Of a stretch of 64,000 nucleotides of DNA, positions 43,291-54,110 are shown one piece after another. Position 1 is the stretch's first letter; each line of letters begins with the position of its first letter. The position numbers and the translations under genes were made by a program. Source of the DNA: Bedellia somnulentella (lineage: Eukaryota; Arthropoda; Insecta; Lepidoptera; Bedelliidae); assembly GCA_963576735.1 (NCBI GenBank), contig OY755196.1, forward strand, positions 10,087,912 through 10,151,911. Direction: 5' to 3'. The notes under the pieces were generated by a model. It was not told the DNA's origin and made no database searches. It saw nothing but the letters and a program-made list of their open reading frames with translations.

Positions 43291-43505
43291 ATGATGGAAG
43301 GTGTGGGTCCTCAGTCACTAGATATTAGGAAACAGTTCTTTCCACATTCTATATAGATTTATACTCCTCTTCGTAGCTTTTATGAAGAGAAGTACAGGTT
43401 CACTAAACATTTCTTTTGTTATGTTATTGTTACCGAGAAAGTACCATGAGACCAGGATCAGATGATGGCATCCCAGGAAATGGAGGGGACTGTCGAAACT
43501 CACAA

Positions 43506-43692
43506 TCATGTGACAGTGTATTTGTTCAAAACGCCGATAGGCACGTTATAAAGTGCACTTTATAACGTGAGAACACTGCCTAGGCAAATCGTGGGTACTC
43601 TGAAGAACAGGTGACAATGTCACGTGATATTCAGAAGTATTACTACCTCTGCTAACCCCTTCAGGGATATTCGGCGTGAACGTTTGAGTCTT
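43506..43692 (+). mobile_element. SINE B 3' half
   Basis: CATGTGACAGTGTATTTGTTC to GGCGTGAACGTTTGAG; the tRNA head is absent. Confidence 0.85.
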
Positions 43693-43898
43693 TCTTGAGA
43701 TGTAGAATTGTAGACCATCGCCGTTCGAAGGATTTTAAGAACAATGTAAGGTTACATATGGTTGAGCCTATTTAATATCGTACTATAATAGAAATATCGG
43801 AAATACGAAGAATAATACAGTAACCGTCGCTTCCTCATCCGAGAGGCATCTTTGCCAGGTCAACCCATCTCTAAAACTCGTAAAATAAAATAATTTTT

Positions 43899-44195
43899 AA
43901 CAAAAAGAAAACCGACTTCATAGTTGGAAAAAGAACCGAAAATAAACAATCTAGTACTAAAAAGTACAAATAAGTTTTTTAATTGAATATGAGTACTGTG
44001 ATTGATACCTTAGCAATTTCTTTATTCCACGCGCGTCAGTTCAACCTACCTAAATATTACAATTCTCTTAAATTAATTTTTGAGTCGGTCGGAGTCGGAC
44101 TCATATTCAATTAAAAAACTTATTTCGTACTTTTTAGTACTAGATTGTTTATTTTCGGTTCTTTTTCCAACTATGAAGTCGGTTTTCTTTTTGTT
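43899..44195. mobile_element. Family E fold-back with about 97-bp inverted arms
   Basis: Arms 43899-43994 and 44099-44195 are complementary except for one small indel (GTACAAATAAG versus GTACGAAATAAG). Both contain ACCGACTTCATAGTTGG. The loop is about 104 nt. Confidence 0.85.
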
Positions 44196-44529
44196 ATATC
44201 TTGTAAACTTCGAACGCCTGCCTTTTTGAGATTATACTCAATTTATCCATTCTCTCTGTGTAGTTCAGATATTCCGTAATAAAACATTTCTAATCAGATG
44301 GTAAAACTTTTATACCAGGAATAGATCTACACGCGTCGTATCGCCATTACAAAAATTACAAGGTATTAATATAATTAATTAATTCCAACTATTCTCGCTA
44401 GCCAACTTGAGGCGGTTGGATTTCTGTGGCGTGTCGGTTACAGCACAAATACAGGAAGCTGTGCTGCTCGATACAACTCGTATCGTTCATCGGTTTTTGA
44501 ACCTGAGTCTCTAAAGATAGTAAAATATT
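44196..44529. other. Unassigned
   Basis: Starts with a LINE J scrap (44206-44262, minus; GCCTGCCTTTTTGAG). The rest has no recognised feature. Confidence 0.4.
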
Positions 44530-44762
44530 GCCGTGTAATGCTAGCTTAGAATATCACTACCCTTTTCTACATACGTGTGTCGTAAGTGGCTAAGGGCATG
44601 GGGCTTTTTCAAATGGTTTTTGGTCGGTGCGGATGGAGACCCATTACCTAATAGTTATTTACTTTATTTCTACCATCTTGTCCCCAATCAAATTCCAAAT
44701 GTGGCTGAGGAGTTTCTAGCTCTGAAGCTCTGGCTACCTCTTTTTGGGATTTATGGCCGTGT
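44530..44762 (+). mobile_element. SINE A copy, diverged (tail-to-tail pair)
   Basis: CCGTGTAATGCTAGCTTAG head; tail TTATGGCCGTG joins the next inverted copy. Confidence 0.8.
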
Positions 44763-45017
44763 ACATACATACATACATACATATACTCACGGCTATAAAT
44801 CCCAAGAAGGGGTAGCCAGAGCTAAAGAATTAGAAATTCCTCAGCCACTTTTGGAAATGTGAGTGGGGAAAATATGGTAAAAATAAAGGTTGTTGGTGAT
44901 GGGTCTCCAACCGCATAGCCCAACAATCCCTAAGAGGCCCCAATACCGTTAGTCGCCTTTTACGTACACCCACCGGAAGAAATGGGGTAGTACTATTCTA
45001 AGCTGACACTACACAGC
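44763..45017 (-). mobile_element. SINE A copy (tail-to-tail pair)
   Basis: (CATA)n at the junction, full body, head GCTGACACTACACAGCC. Confidence 0.9.
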
Positions 45018-45502
45018 CATGGCCGTGTGTAGATGTATATAAGTTATTTGCGTATATAAGTAAGCAATTTAAGTAACCAATAACCAAATCACAAAATACA
45101 ACGCGAACCTTTTTTAACACTTCCAAAACGCTACCGATTGAATTCCACTAACAAATGTTTCGGGTGTAACATGTTCGGAACAGAACGTATAGCGGGTTAG
45201 CTCAGGTGCGGTCCGTGAAACCAATTTTCGGGTTAAAATGGACGATAAACAGAAAATAATAAATACGCGTGGTTATTGGGGTTAGCAGTGGACTGGGCAT
45301 AAAAATTTATGGCACTAAAGCCGTTCTTTAAACAACGTAAACGGTTTTGTTTTATGGTTGAAGAGATTAAAAAAATCAAAGTTGGTAATAACTATTTCTT
45401 GAGGCTTTCGTCCTATTCAAAATATTGCAATTTATTTTCATAGATATTATCTTTAACCCATGAAACATGGATCTTATACGGTTACGCAAATAAATATAAT
45501 AG
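45018..45502. other. No gene recognised
   Basis: AT-rich with no element ends or coding signal. Confidence 0.4.
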
Positions 45503-45783
45503 CAACCGTGATAGCCCAGTGGGTAGAAGACTCGGTTATCGTGCAAACGACTAGTGTTCAAATCCTGGGTCGGGCCTACACCAATTTGTCTTTTCTTAAG
45601 ACATATGTGTGGTTAATTTATCATGGTTGTTAACGGCCTGCCCCCTATAACGTGAGTACACTGTCCATGCAAAACGTGGGTACTCTGAAACCAGGTGACA
45701 ATGTCACGTGATGTTCAGAAGTATTAGTACCTCTGCCAACACCTTCGGGGATATTCGGCGTGAACGTTTATGTTATGTTATGT
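45503..45783 (+). mobile_element. SINE B copy with internal deletion
   Basis: Head identical to that at 38068 (AACCGTGATAGCCCAGTGGG); about 100 bp missing after GTTGTTAACGG; tail CGGCGTGAACGTTTATG then TTATGTTATG. Confidence 0.9.
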
Positions 45784-45849
45784 ATTATCTTTAACCCTTT
45801 GAAACATGGATCTCACACGATCTTCTTATACGGTTACGCAGATAAATTG

Positions 45850-45990
45850 TCCCGGTAGCTAAGTAGTGCCTATAATGCAAATAGGCATGAGTACAAATCC
45901 ACAATAGGGCATACACCAATATGGCTGAGGTGTACTTAGTACAAAGCAAGGATAGCCCGGCCCCTTTGTGAATCTACATTACAACATAAG
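45850..45990 (+). mobile_element. SINE B head, decayed
   Basis: CCGGTAGCTAAGTAGTGCC and GTACAAATCCACAATAGGG keep A/B-box positions; ACACCAATATGGCTGAGG fuses distant B blocks by deletion. Confidence 0.5.
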
Positions 45991-46010
45991 GTGACAAAAA
46001 TATTACATTC

Positions 46011-46228
46011 ATTTATACATATTCGCCGTTCCCATTGGGGTAGGCAGAGACAATCGATTACCACTTTGAACGATCCTGGCTAACCTCTCTTATCTTCGTT
46101 AACATCCATCAATCTTTTCATACATGCTCTTTTGTTCTTCATACACACCTGCGTTTTTGAGTGCATTTTCTATGTAGTCCAAATGTATCCTCCGAGGTCG
46201 TCCTCTACTAACATTACCTTCCACATTA
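46011..46228 (-). mobile_element. LINE J 3' end
   Basis: GTTCCCATTGGGGTAGGCAG to ACTAACATTACCTTCCACAT, covering the last about 70 J codons with substitutions. Confidence 0.8.
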
Positions 46229-46940
46229 GAAATACAAATATTTCCATGAATATATTTTTTCCCTTAAACCTTTATTCCTTAAATACATATTTTACCTCAG
46301 AAAACACACATTGGTGGAGGTGTTACGCACAATTTCAGCCCATAACTCACTACATCAGAGTTTTTTTTTGTGAGTTGTATTACTATCGAAACATAGTGCT
46401 TGATCATGTAAAATAGCATTATAAATAACGTGTTTCGGAGAAAAAAGACAATCAATTTCGCCGTTCGAACACAAACTGAGACACTTTTTATTTCATTTGT
46501 CTTATAAAAAATAATACATAAAAAAAATATACGGTCGAATTGAGAACACTTCTTCTTTTGAAGTCGGTTAAAAATGGAAAAACAGACCGTACTTACAAAC
46601 GCAAAATAAAATCTTCAATAAAGTCTGAGAGCAGTAATGAAGTAGAGCGGAAATCGAACCGAGCCAATGGACCAATGGACCAAACAGTTCAACGGACCAA
46701 ATGTCAAAGTCAATGAGTTGAAAATGGGCCACCTGTTTCACGACCGGCCAACCTATGCAATATGGATGGAGACACATTTTTACATATTATCTGTCCAACT
46801 GTATAGAAATGGCTATTTAGGTAAGTAAAGGCAACTTTATGAGCTCCTGGTAAAAAGCTTTGCTTTTCAATTAACTCTATTGGATGTCTGTCTTTTTTTG
46901 AAATAGCAGAATATTTCTAGGTAAATGTAGTTCTTTTTAT
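46229..46940. other. Unassigned, with an E terminus
   Basis: 46505-46575 is an E-type end (TACGGTCGAATTGAGAAC ... GAAGTCGGTTAAAAAT). The rest has short frames without recognisable domains. Confidence 0.4.
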
Positions 46941-47079
46941 TGCATTTAATACTATATAATACACAAATAAATAACATCCAAGACTTAGAAACTATCATAT
47001 ATGCTTATCACATGAATGTTGCATTAAGCAGGGATCAATGCCGCAACCTCCAGACCAAAAAGGTAGTCACCTTTCCACT

Positions 47080-47089
47080 CGGTCACGGC

Positions 47090-47141
<52 letters not shown>

Positions 47142-47151
47142 CGTGGCAGAT
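47080..47151. repeat. (AT)n palindrome with GC clamps
   Basis: CACGGCCAC, then about 42 bp of uninterrupted AT, then GGCCGTGGC. The clamps are complementary, so the whole can fold as one cruciform or hairpin. Confidence 0.85.
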
Positions 47152-47210
47152 GAATTACAAGTTTTACTTAGTTCAGGGCTAACTTGATCTGTGAATAGTA
47201 TGTCCGTAGA

Positions 47211-47583
47211 GCGACATGATAGTCCAGTGGGTAAGAACACCCGCCCGAAAAACAGAAGGGCGTGAGTTCCAATCCTGGGACGGGCCTACACCAATTTGTC
47301 TTTTATAAAGTCATATGTGTGGTTAATTTATCATGGTTGCTAACGGTGAGGGAAAACATCGTGAGGAAACCCACATGGCTGAGTTGTACTTAGTCATGTG
47401 ACAGTGTATTCGTACAAAACGGCGATAGGCCTGCCCCCTATCACGTGAGTACACTGTCTAAGCAAAACGTGGGTACCTTCTCTGGAAACTAGATGGCGCT
47501 TGCCATGTGAGTTCAGGAGTATTGGTACCTCTGCCAACCCCTTCGGGGATAAAACGGCGTGAACGTTTATGTTATGTTATATT
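47211..47583 (+). mobile_element. SINE B copy, near full-length
   Basis: tRNA-like head with a better-preserved anticodon-arm region (ACACCCGCCCG ... GGGCGTGAGTTCCAATCC), full body, tail ACCCCTTCGGGG, then GGCGTGAACGTTTATG and TTATGTTAT. Confidence 0.9.
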
Positions 47584-47593
47584 TATTTATATT

Positions 47594-47848
47594 TACATAC
47601 ATACATATACATATACTCACGGCTATAAATCTCAAGAAGGGGTAGCCAGAGCTAAGGAGTTAGGAATTACTCAGCCACTTTTGGAAATGTGAGTGGGGAA
47701 AAGATGGTAAAAATAAAGGTTGTTGGTGATGGGTCTCCAACCGCATCGCCCAAAAATCCCTTAAAAGCCCCAATACCGTTAGTCGTCTTTTACCTACACC
47801 CACCGGAAGAAATGGGGTAGTGCTATTCTAAGCCGACACTACACCGCA
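47594..47848 (-). mobile_element. SINE A copy
   Basis: Full-length, subtype 1, tail to tail with the B copy just left of it. Confidence 0.9.
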
Positions 47849-48378
47849 ATTTTTTTTATATTTAATTCCGTTTCAATGTAATGAATATAATCTAAAACTC
47901 TTAAGATAAACAATTCACCCCAAAGACCATTACAACAAGCTTTAAAATCTCAACTTCTAATGAAAACCCCAATTAAATTCCTTATAAAAGTGAAGCACGA
48001 AAACAGTTAAAATCCTTCAATATTCGTGAATTATACAACTCTAATAATAAAAAGGTTGGCCACTTACCCAGCAAAGAGTTCCGCTGAATCGGAACAAATC
48101 CTCTTTTCCAGAAATAGGAATAATAAAATACTTCTTATTCTTTAAGTGCTAAGTTTCAAATTTGATAAAAATGGATTTGATCATAGAATCGGTTATTAGG
48201 TTTTCATGTAGATGGGAAAAAGTTTTCGATGGCCGCATTTTCGAGCGTAAACGTTTGTGTAAATCATAAGTATTTTTACTCTTTATTTGACGCCTAAAGA
48301 AAACAATAACGATAAATTTATTTATTACAAATTGTATTAAATATTTATGTGTCGAATAATTTTAATTGTATAATATTT
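47849..48378. other. No gene recognised
   Basis: AT-rich with no features identified. Confidence 0.4.
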
Positions 48379-48603
48379 ACATAAATATACTCACGGCTAT
48401 AAATCCCTAGAAGGGGTAGCCCGAGCTAAGGAATCAGAAATTCCTAAGCCACATTTGGAAAGTTTATTGGGAAAAAGATGGTACAAAAAAGGTTGCTGGT
48501 AATGGGTCTCCAACCTCATCGCCCCAAAATCCGTTAAAAGCACCAATACCGTTAGTCGCCTCTTACGTACACCCACCGGAAGAAATGGGGTAGTGCTATT
48601 CTA
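48379..48603 (-). mobile_element. SINE A copy, head end replaced by C
   Basis: Body to GGTAGTGCTATTCTA, then directly joined to a C element; the A head is missing. Confidence 0.85.
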
Positions 48604-48718
48604 ATAAATAAAGAAAGGAAAGAAAAATTTCAACACAGGTGGGAATTGAACCCGCGACCTTGATTTTTTCCGACCACACGAGGTTTTCATGAACAAAAAG
48701 ATTTAAATTAAGTGCTTT
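48604..48718 (-). mobile_element. Family C retroposon, internally deleted
   Basis: AAATAAAGAAAGGAAAGAAA, B-box complement GGGAATTGAACCCGCG, then a jump to GAGGTTTTCATGAACAAAAA. Confidence 0.75.
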
Positions 48719-49036
48719 TCTAAGCTAAAAATATTTAAAATATTTAGTATAACTGACTGCAAAATACTTATAAGAAACTGGTTAATCTGAAATACTACGA
48801 AGGTTTGTTTTATTTTAAAAGCGAGCTAGTATAGCTTTGTCGTAGCATGTAGATATGCCTGCTACGAGTATTTCAGTTCGTAGTAGACCTAGAAAATCTG
48901 AGAATTTCTTCTACGAATCAGTAGATTACACATAAAGTGGTAGGCATTGCAGACTTTATTCTAAGTCTCTTTTCATTAGACCCATAATTGTTACATCAAG
49001 AGGCCTATATCGTATAGTACAAGAGTTATTTTATCA

Positions 49037-49145
49037 TTACTCTGTCGGTTAGAATGAGATGAAAATATACGATACTAGTAAAGTGCGAAAAAGATGGCTG
49101 TTTGGTACGTGTTATCTAGTTAAAAGGTCGTTCGTGCTAGCTGGG
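49037..49145 (-). mobile_element. Family F short element, copy 2
   Basis: TCGGTTAGAATGAGATGAAA, ATACGATACTAGTAAAGTGCG, AAGATGGCTGTTTGGTACG, TCGTTCGTGCTAGC: same order as F at 4582-4711 reversed; ends degraded. Confidence 0.6.
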
Positions 49146-49206
49146 AACTAATATCTGAGCGGTTTTCTTGTATAACTCGTACTGTCTGAGAGGCTTATCT
49201 TATAAT

Positions 49207-49458
49207 ACATTCATACATACTTAATATATATCACGGCTATAAATCACTAGAAGGGGTCGCCAGAGCTAAGGAACTAAAAGTTCCTCAGCCACTTTGAAAA
49301 GTTGAGTGGGGAAAGGATGGAAAAATAAAGGTTGTTGGTGATGGGTCTCCAACCGCATCGCCTAAAATCCCTTAAAATCCCTAATGCCCTTAGTCGCCTC
49401 TTACGTACACCCACTGGCAGAAATGGGGTAGTGTTATTCTAAGCCGACATTACACAGC
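49207..49458 (-). mobile_element. SINE A copy
   Basis: Full-length; head GCCGACATTACACAGC. Confidence 0.9.
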
Positions 49459-49734
49459 AGATTTAAACTGTTCACAATAAATATAAAGTATTTCCGAATA
49501 AGAATTACCGATTGCCTCTCGAGAACTTTCTGCGCAACAAAGATCGTAAATAAATAAAATGGCTGATCTTACTTATAAGTTCGTATCTGCGTTTACTTAA
49601 TCCTTCATCCGAAAGTTTGAAGCTGAAAAAGTTTCTAAAGGGAGTTTGAGTGGTTGCATATTATTCTTTTATTGATTTCAAAATAGAACGGAATGGAAGA
49701 TTAGAATTTGCTAAAACGGAACGGCAATTAGCAA

Positions 49735-50128
49735 CTAACGTTCACGCCGTATTTCCCTGAAGGGGTTGGCAGAGGTACTAATACTTCTGAGCATCTCGTG
49801 ACATTTTCACCTGGTGTTAAGTGTATACAGGTTTTGCTAGGACAGTGTTAATGTTTCCCGTGATAGGAGGCAGGCCTATCGCCGATTTGTACGAATACAC
49901 TGTCACATGACTAAGTACAACTTAAATGTCATGTGGGTTTCCTCACAGTGTTTTTTCTCACCGGTGAAAACCATTATAAACTAACCACGCATATGACTTT
50001 AAAAAGAAACTTGGTATGGCCCGAGTCAGGGTACTTTAGAAATGACAAATCGGTGTAGGCCCGACCCGGGATTTGGACCTTCATCTTTTGCACTGTCAAG
50101 CGGTGTTCTGAGTTATCACGGTTGTAAT
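49735..50128 (-). mobile_element. SINE B copy, near full-length
   Basis: ACGTTCACGCCGTATTTCC (tail) to GAGTTATCACGGTTG (head complement); the central part differs slightly, near ACTTGGTATGGCCCGAG. Confidence 0.9.
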
Positions 50129-50346
50129 TATCATAAACTTGGTATTGTTAAGACATAGATCGATAACTAGATAGATGCTTTGACTACGTGAAAATATCTA
50201 GACCTAATGTGTGGGACATTGTTTGAGGCGTATTCATCAAGTCAATCTTGGCCTATTCGTACATCATAAATCGCACACCAATTTCATTAAAATGCATCTT
50301 CGTTTGATGGCCAGATGTATATATACTGCCGTTTATATATTAATTT

Positions 50347-50600
50347 TGCTGTTTAGTGTCGGCTTAGAATAGCACTACCCCATTTCTTCCAGTAGGTGTA
50401 CGTAAGAGGCGAATAACGGTATTGGGGCTTTTAAGGGATTTTTGGGCGATGCGGTTGGAGACCCATCACCAACAACCTTTACTTTACCATCTTTTCCCCA
50501 CTCAAGTTTCCAAAAGTGGCTAAGGAATTTCTAATTCCTTAGCTTTGGCTACCCCTTTTAGGGAAATATAGCCGTGAGTATAGTATGTATGTATGTATAT
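50347..50600 (+). mobile_element. SINE A copy
   Basis: Full-length, subtype 1, tail GTATGTATGTATGTATATTTATG. Confidence 0.9.
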
Positions 50601-50629
50601 TTATGTATAGTTGAGCACATACATGAATG

Positions 50630-50787
50630 TTCTGCATTCAACCTCATCTCATTATTCCCAATTACTTATCTATTTTGTGCAAGTCTGACTTCACCTCTGT
50701 AGCTTAATGTTATTCAATCAACTTGTCCTACACGTCCTTTTATTAATTTCTACTTCGGATGACATCCTTTTTGAACACATTCATATA
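50630..50787 (-). mobile_element. LINE J fragment, decayed (mariner target)
   Basis: CCTTTTATTAATTTCTACTT, CCTTTTTGAACACATTCATA resemble the J coding end. The mariner inserted at TA 50788-50789. Confidence 0.5.
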
Positions 50788-50789
50788 TA

Positions 50790-52080
50790 CGAGGGCTGCT
50801 ATTTATGTATCCGGAATAAAAAAAAGAAACAAACATATATCAATTAATATGGTTTTATTGCTTCTCAAAATATTCGCCGCTCAGATCTATACACTTTTGC
50901 ATGCGTTGAAACCAATTTTCATAGCACTTTTTCCACTCAGACTGAGGTATCTCCAAAACGTGCATTTTGAACGCATCGACTGCCTCTTCGCGGCTCGAAA
51001 AACGTTGACCACGTAATTTTTTCTTCACATTTGGAAATAAATAAAAATCATTGGGTGCCAAATCAGGGCTGTACGGCGGATGACCTGTCAATTCGATCTT
51101 TTGAGCTTCTAAAAACTGAGTTGTGACGGCCGACCTGTGACAGCTAGCATTGTCGTGATGCAGAATGATTCTACGTTGTCGGTTAGTCTTTCTTATTTGT
51201 TCAAAGACTTCCGGCAAACAAATGGTCGTATACCACTCCGAATTAACAGTTTTACGATTCTCTAAAGGCACTGTAGCTACATGGCCATTTATACCAAAAA
51301 AACAAGCGACCATTTGCTTCAATGTGCTTTTTGCACGAATAACTTTTGTTGGGTTCGGCTCATCTTGGAACACCCACACCGTGGACTGCTGCTTAGTTTC
51401 GGGGTCGTAAGCGTAGATCCAAGATTCGTCACCTGTGTAGATATTATAAACAGCTTTTGACGCACCACGGTTGTATTTTTTTAACATTTCTTTGCACCAA
51501 TCGACACGAGCCTGTTTTTGATCAATACTCAAGTTGTGCGGAATCCAACGGGAGCAAATTTTTTTTACAGCTAAATGTTCATGAAGTATCTTATGTATGC
51601 TCGTCATACTAATGCCCAGAGATGCCTCTATCTCACGATATGTAACATGACGATCTTGAGTTATTAGTTCCCGGACAGCATCGATGTTTTGAGGTACAAC
51701 GACCGTTTTAGGGCGACCTTCTTTAATTTCATCAGTAAGCTTAGATCGTCCACGATTAAACTCGCTAAACCAGTGATACACAGTGGTCTTTGAGGGTGCT
51801 TCATCCCCAAAAGTCGAAGTAAGCTGATCGATGCACTGTTTTTGAGTTAGACCACGCCGAAAATCGTAAAAAATCATGGCACGAAAATGTTCACGAGTTA
51901 AATCCATGGTGGTGAAGACACGCAATTTTCAAAATGACGCTACGATGTGAAAACAATTGACAGTCACATAAAAATAAATGTATTCTAAAGCTAAAGAGTT
52001 CTATTTTTAAATGATGTAATTACTTTTTAAATTATTGTTCTGTAAGTGGCCAGTTCCGGATACATAAATAGCAGCCCTCG
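50790..52080 (-). mobile_element. Intact mariner element, 1291 bp
   Basis: Perfect 27-bp terminal inverted repeats starting CGAGGGCTGCTATTTATG, with TA on both sides (50788-50789 and 52081-52082). Length, TA target and a single uninterrupted transposase frame are as expected for a complete mariner. No disabling mutation is visible, so it is either recent or potentially active. Confidence 0.97.
50855..51925 (-). CDS. Mariner transposase (DD34D)
   Basis: 356 residues if started at the first Met; the more family-like start is Met7 (MDLTREHFRAM, base 51907). Residues about 10-115 hold two helix-turn-helix units that bind the inverted repeats (TQKQC...TVYHWFSEF; TYREIEASLGIS). The linker motif WIPHNL (127-132) corresponds to mariner WVPHEL. 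Catalytic acids: D166 in YTGDESW, D258 in HHDNAS, D293 in YSPDLAPND, with exactly 34 residues between the last two. It cuts and pastes the element at TA sites in the nucleus. No stop or frameshift. Expression would use a promoter within the right end (high coordinates). Mariner subfamily not assigned. Confidence 0.97.
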   Translation of the reverse strand: MRVFTTMDLTREHFRAMIFYDFRRGLTQKQCIDQLTSTFGDEAPSKTTVYHWFSEFNRGRSKLTDEIKEGRPKTVVVPQNIDAVRELITQDRHVTYREIEASLGISMTSIHKILHEHLAVKKICSRWIPHNLSIDQKQARVDWCKEMLKKYNRGASKAVYNIYTGDESWIYAYDPETKQQSTVWVFQDEPNPTKVIRAKSTLKQMVACFFGINGHVATVPLENRKTVNSEWYTTICLPEVFEQIRKTNRQRRIILHHDNASCHRSAVTTQFLEAQKIELTGHPPYSPDLAPNDFYLFPNVKKKLRGQRFSSREEAVDAFKMHVLEIPQSEWKKCYENWFQRMQKCIDLSGEYFEKQ

Positions 52081-52082
52081 TA

Positions 52083-52157
52083 GACTAACGGCCATGAATC
52101 ACTAAAAGGTAGCCAGAGCTTTAGAGCTAGAGACTCTTCAGCCACATTTGGAATTTA
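52083..52157 (-). mobile_element. SINE A copy, part 1
   Basis: GGCCATGAATCACTAAAAGG to GGAATTTATG; resumes at 52409 after the H insertion. Confidence 0.8.
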
Positions 52158-52172
52158 TGAGTCGCGAGTTAA

Positions 52173-52393
52173 GCCAGTCTGGAAGGATATTGCAGGCTTG
52201 AATCACCTGCGTATCCGAAAATTAAGATGAATCGTGCTTCGGAGGGCACGTTTAGCCGTCTGTACCGGCTACTATTACGGTAGTAGTCGTTAGTCTGCCA
52301 ACCCGCAATTGGCCAGCGTGGTGGACTATGGCCAAATCGCCCTATATTGGATAGGCTCGAGCCCCTTGGTGGGGACATATATGGGCTCTGAGG
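52173..52393 (+). mobile_element. Retroposon H, 221 bp, with 15-bp TSD
   Basis: Flanked by TGAGTCGCGAGTTAA at 52158-52172 and 52394-52408, so it moved by reverse transcription. Contains GCCAGTCTGGAAGG, TGCTTCGGAGGGCACG, CAACCCGCAATTGG, CCAGCGTGGTGGACTATGG, the last as in a common lepidopteran LINE 3' end, and a CCCCTTGGTGGGG hairpin near its end. No open frame of note. Confidence 0.9.
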
Positions 52394-52408
52394 TGAGTCG
52401 CGAGTTAA

Positions 52409-52497
52409 TAGGGGATAAAATGGTAGTAAGTTAGTGATGGGTTTCCAACCGCAAAGGGGTAGTGACATTCTAAGCCGCCACTACTCGGCAAACACTT
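52409..52497 (-). mobile_element. SINE A copy, part 2
   Basis: TAGGGGATAAAATGGTAG to TTCTAAGCCGCCACTACTCGGC, with a deletion in the middle. Confidence 0.8.
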
Positions 52498-52817
52498 ACT
52501 ACTTTGAAGTTATTATATTCGCAACTGTGTCATACAAAGACATTTAAGCTACATTCGGCTCCCAGCTTAAGAAACGGGCATGCAATGTTACGATTAATTA
52601 AAATAAGTTTAACTTAGTCATGCACCTTGCGTACTTCGTTGAGACGAAATTGTATGTAAGTTTGCGACTCTGACTTTAGAACTTCGAAGCTCTCTATTAA
52701 ATTAAGTTTTAAGTAGCAGAAATATGGTTTTTTGAGTATATAGTAAATGGATTGGGGTTGCGATGAGCTAAACTTAAAATGCTTGTTAAAATTCGGAGGT
52801 AGGAAACGCAAACACTA
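52498..52817. other. No gene recognised
   Basis: AT-rich, no feature identified. Confidence 0.4.
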
Positions 52818-53033
52818 CTTAAATGTGTAAAAGAAAAAAAGGATGGAAGAATTTCGCGCTGGCAGCCATTGACACGGTGGCCCAATTGGCAGAGCGTCGG
52901 GGCGTATACCCACGGTCGCGGGTTCGATTCCCGCCTGTGTCGAAATTTTTCTTTCCTTTATTTATTCTTTATGTATTAGTAATAATCCCCACATGAGGTT
53001 TTCATGAACAAAAAGATTTAAATTAGGTGATAT
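52818..53033 (+). mobile_element. Family C tRNA-like retroposon, full tail
   Basis: Core 52871-52943 (GACACGGTGGCCCAATTGGC ... GGGTTCGATTCCC), tail AAATTTTTCTTTCC, then CCCCACATGAGGTTTTCATG and AACAAAAAGATTTAAATTA. Confidence 0.85.
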
Positions 53034-53225
53034 ATGTGAGATACATACATACACTCACAACTATAAATCCCTAAAAGGGGAATTCAGAGTTCAGAATAAA
53101 ATTCCTTAGCCGCTTTTGGAGTTTGAGTGGTGAAAAGATTTCAAAATAATAGTTTTTGGTAATGAGTCTCCAACTGCATCGCCCAACAATTTCATCCTCA
53201 ATACCCCAAGGAACCTCTTACGATA
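53034..53225 (-). mobile_element. SINE A copy, decayed
   Basis: ATACATACATACACTCACAAC, GAGTCTCCAACTGCATCGCCC; the head end is lost. Confidence 0.7.
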
Positions 53226-53534
53226 CCAGAGAAAATAAATGACTATGTTTCACAATAGAACTATATTAAATAAGGATACAAATTGTAATTAAAACGCAGC
53301 ATCGAGAGTTTGCAAATAAACAATAATGAAAGCGTTTTGACGATACACCGTCGATCGGGTCTGTAATTTTAATTAAAATTTTCTTAATTAAGTCTCCGAG
53401 GCTCAGCATATGCGGCGCACCACTTTTACGATATTAATTTATCATATTTTTAGTGGTTGGAATATTAAAAGTGACTTAGGGCTTTGGGGCGTTTTAATTG
53501 TTTATTGGGTGATGTGACTGACCATCATTTATGT

Positions 53535-53790
53535 TAAAGCTTTTTGACGTGACAACGTCTTATGAATTGGTTTGCCGGGTGACACTTCAAGAAACTGCGT
53601 TACGCTCCGCTCACGTTATGCGCTCACAATGAGAGCGAGCGAGAGGCACGCGTCCCTTCCACTCGGGCATGGTTAGCCCGCCTAAGAGCGAGAGAGACAG
53701 ACATAATTTCATCCTTCTTCCTACTGTACGAATGAATATTCACATTAAAATTATTTTACCACTCAAAGTCGTTGTCACGTAAAACTTTCG
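53535..53790. mobile_element. Candidate short TIR element
   Basis: TGACGTGACAACGTCTTATG near 53547 is mirrored by GTCGTTGTCACGTAAAAC near 53770. The interior is GC-rich with GAGAGCGAGCGAGAGGC. No duplication was resolved. Confidence 0.5.
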
Positions 53791-53949
53791 CCCGTATACC
53801 GACTTATACAGGTAACCAATTTTTTCAATGAATTCCCATATAAGGCTTAAGATTTTAATTCTAAAGCTATCTATGGTTACCCCTGTTTGCGGTTGGAAGC
53901 TGTGAACATAAGTATATACTTCTTGTCAATTTACGCGCTGTTACTTCAT

Positions 53950-54110
53950 ATACATACATACAGTATATGCTCACGCAAAAAGTTTTTTTATTAACAAAGG
54001 AAAAGACTACCAATCGCACTTTATTTACTTAATTGTATATTTGTATATTTTTCATACCTCATACGCCTATCTATTTAAGCACATCCACTATTTGATCTGA
54101 ATGCATTCCA
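53950..54110 (-). mobile_element. LINE J fragment, decayed
   Basis: ACATACATACAGTATATGCTCACGC, then TTTAAGCACATCCACTATTTG and ATCTGAATGCATTCC as in the J coding end. Confidence 0.5.

Noticed and set aside
51165..51410. Plus-strand ORF inside the mariner
   Set aside because: Shadow of the transposase on the opposite strand.
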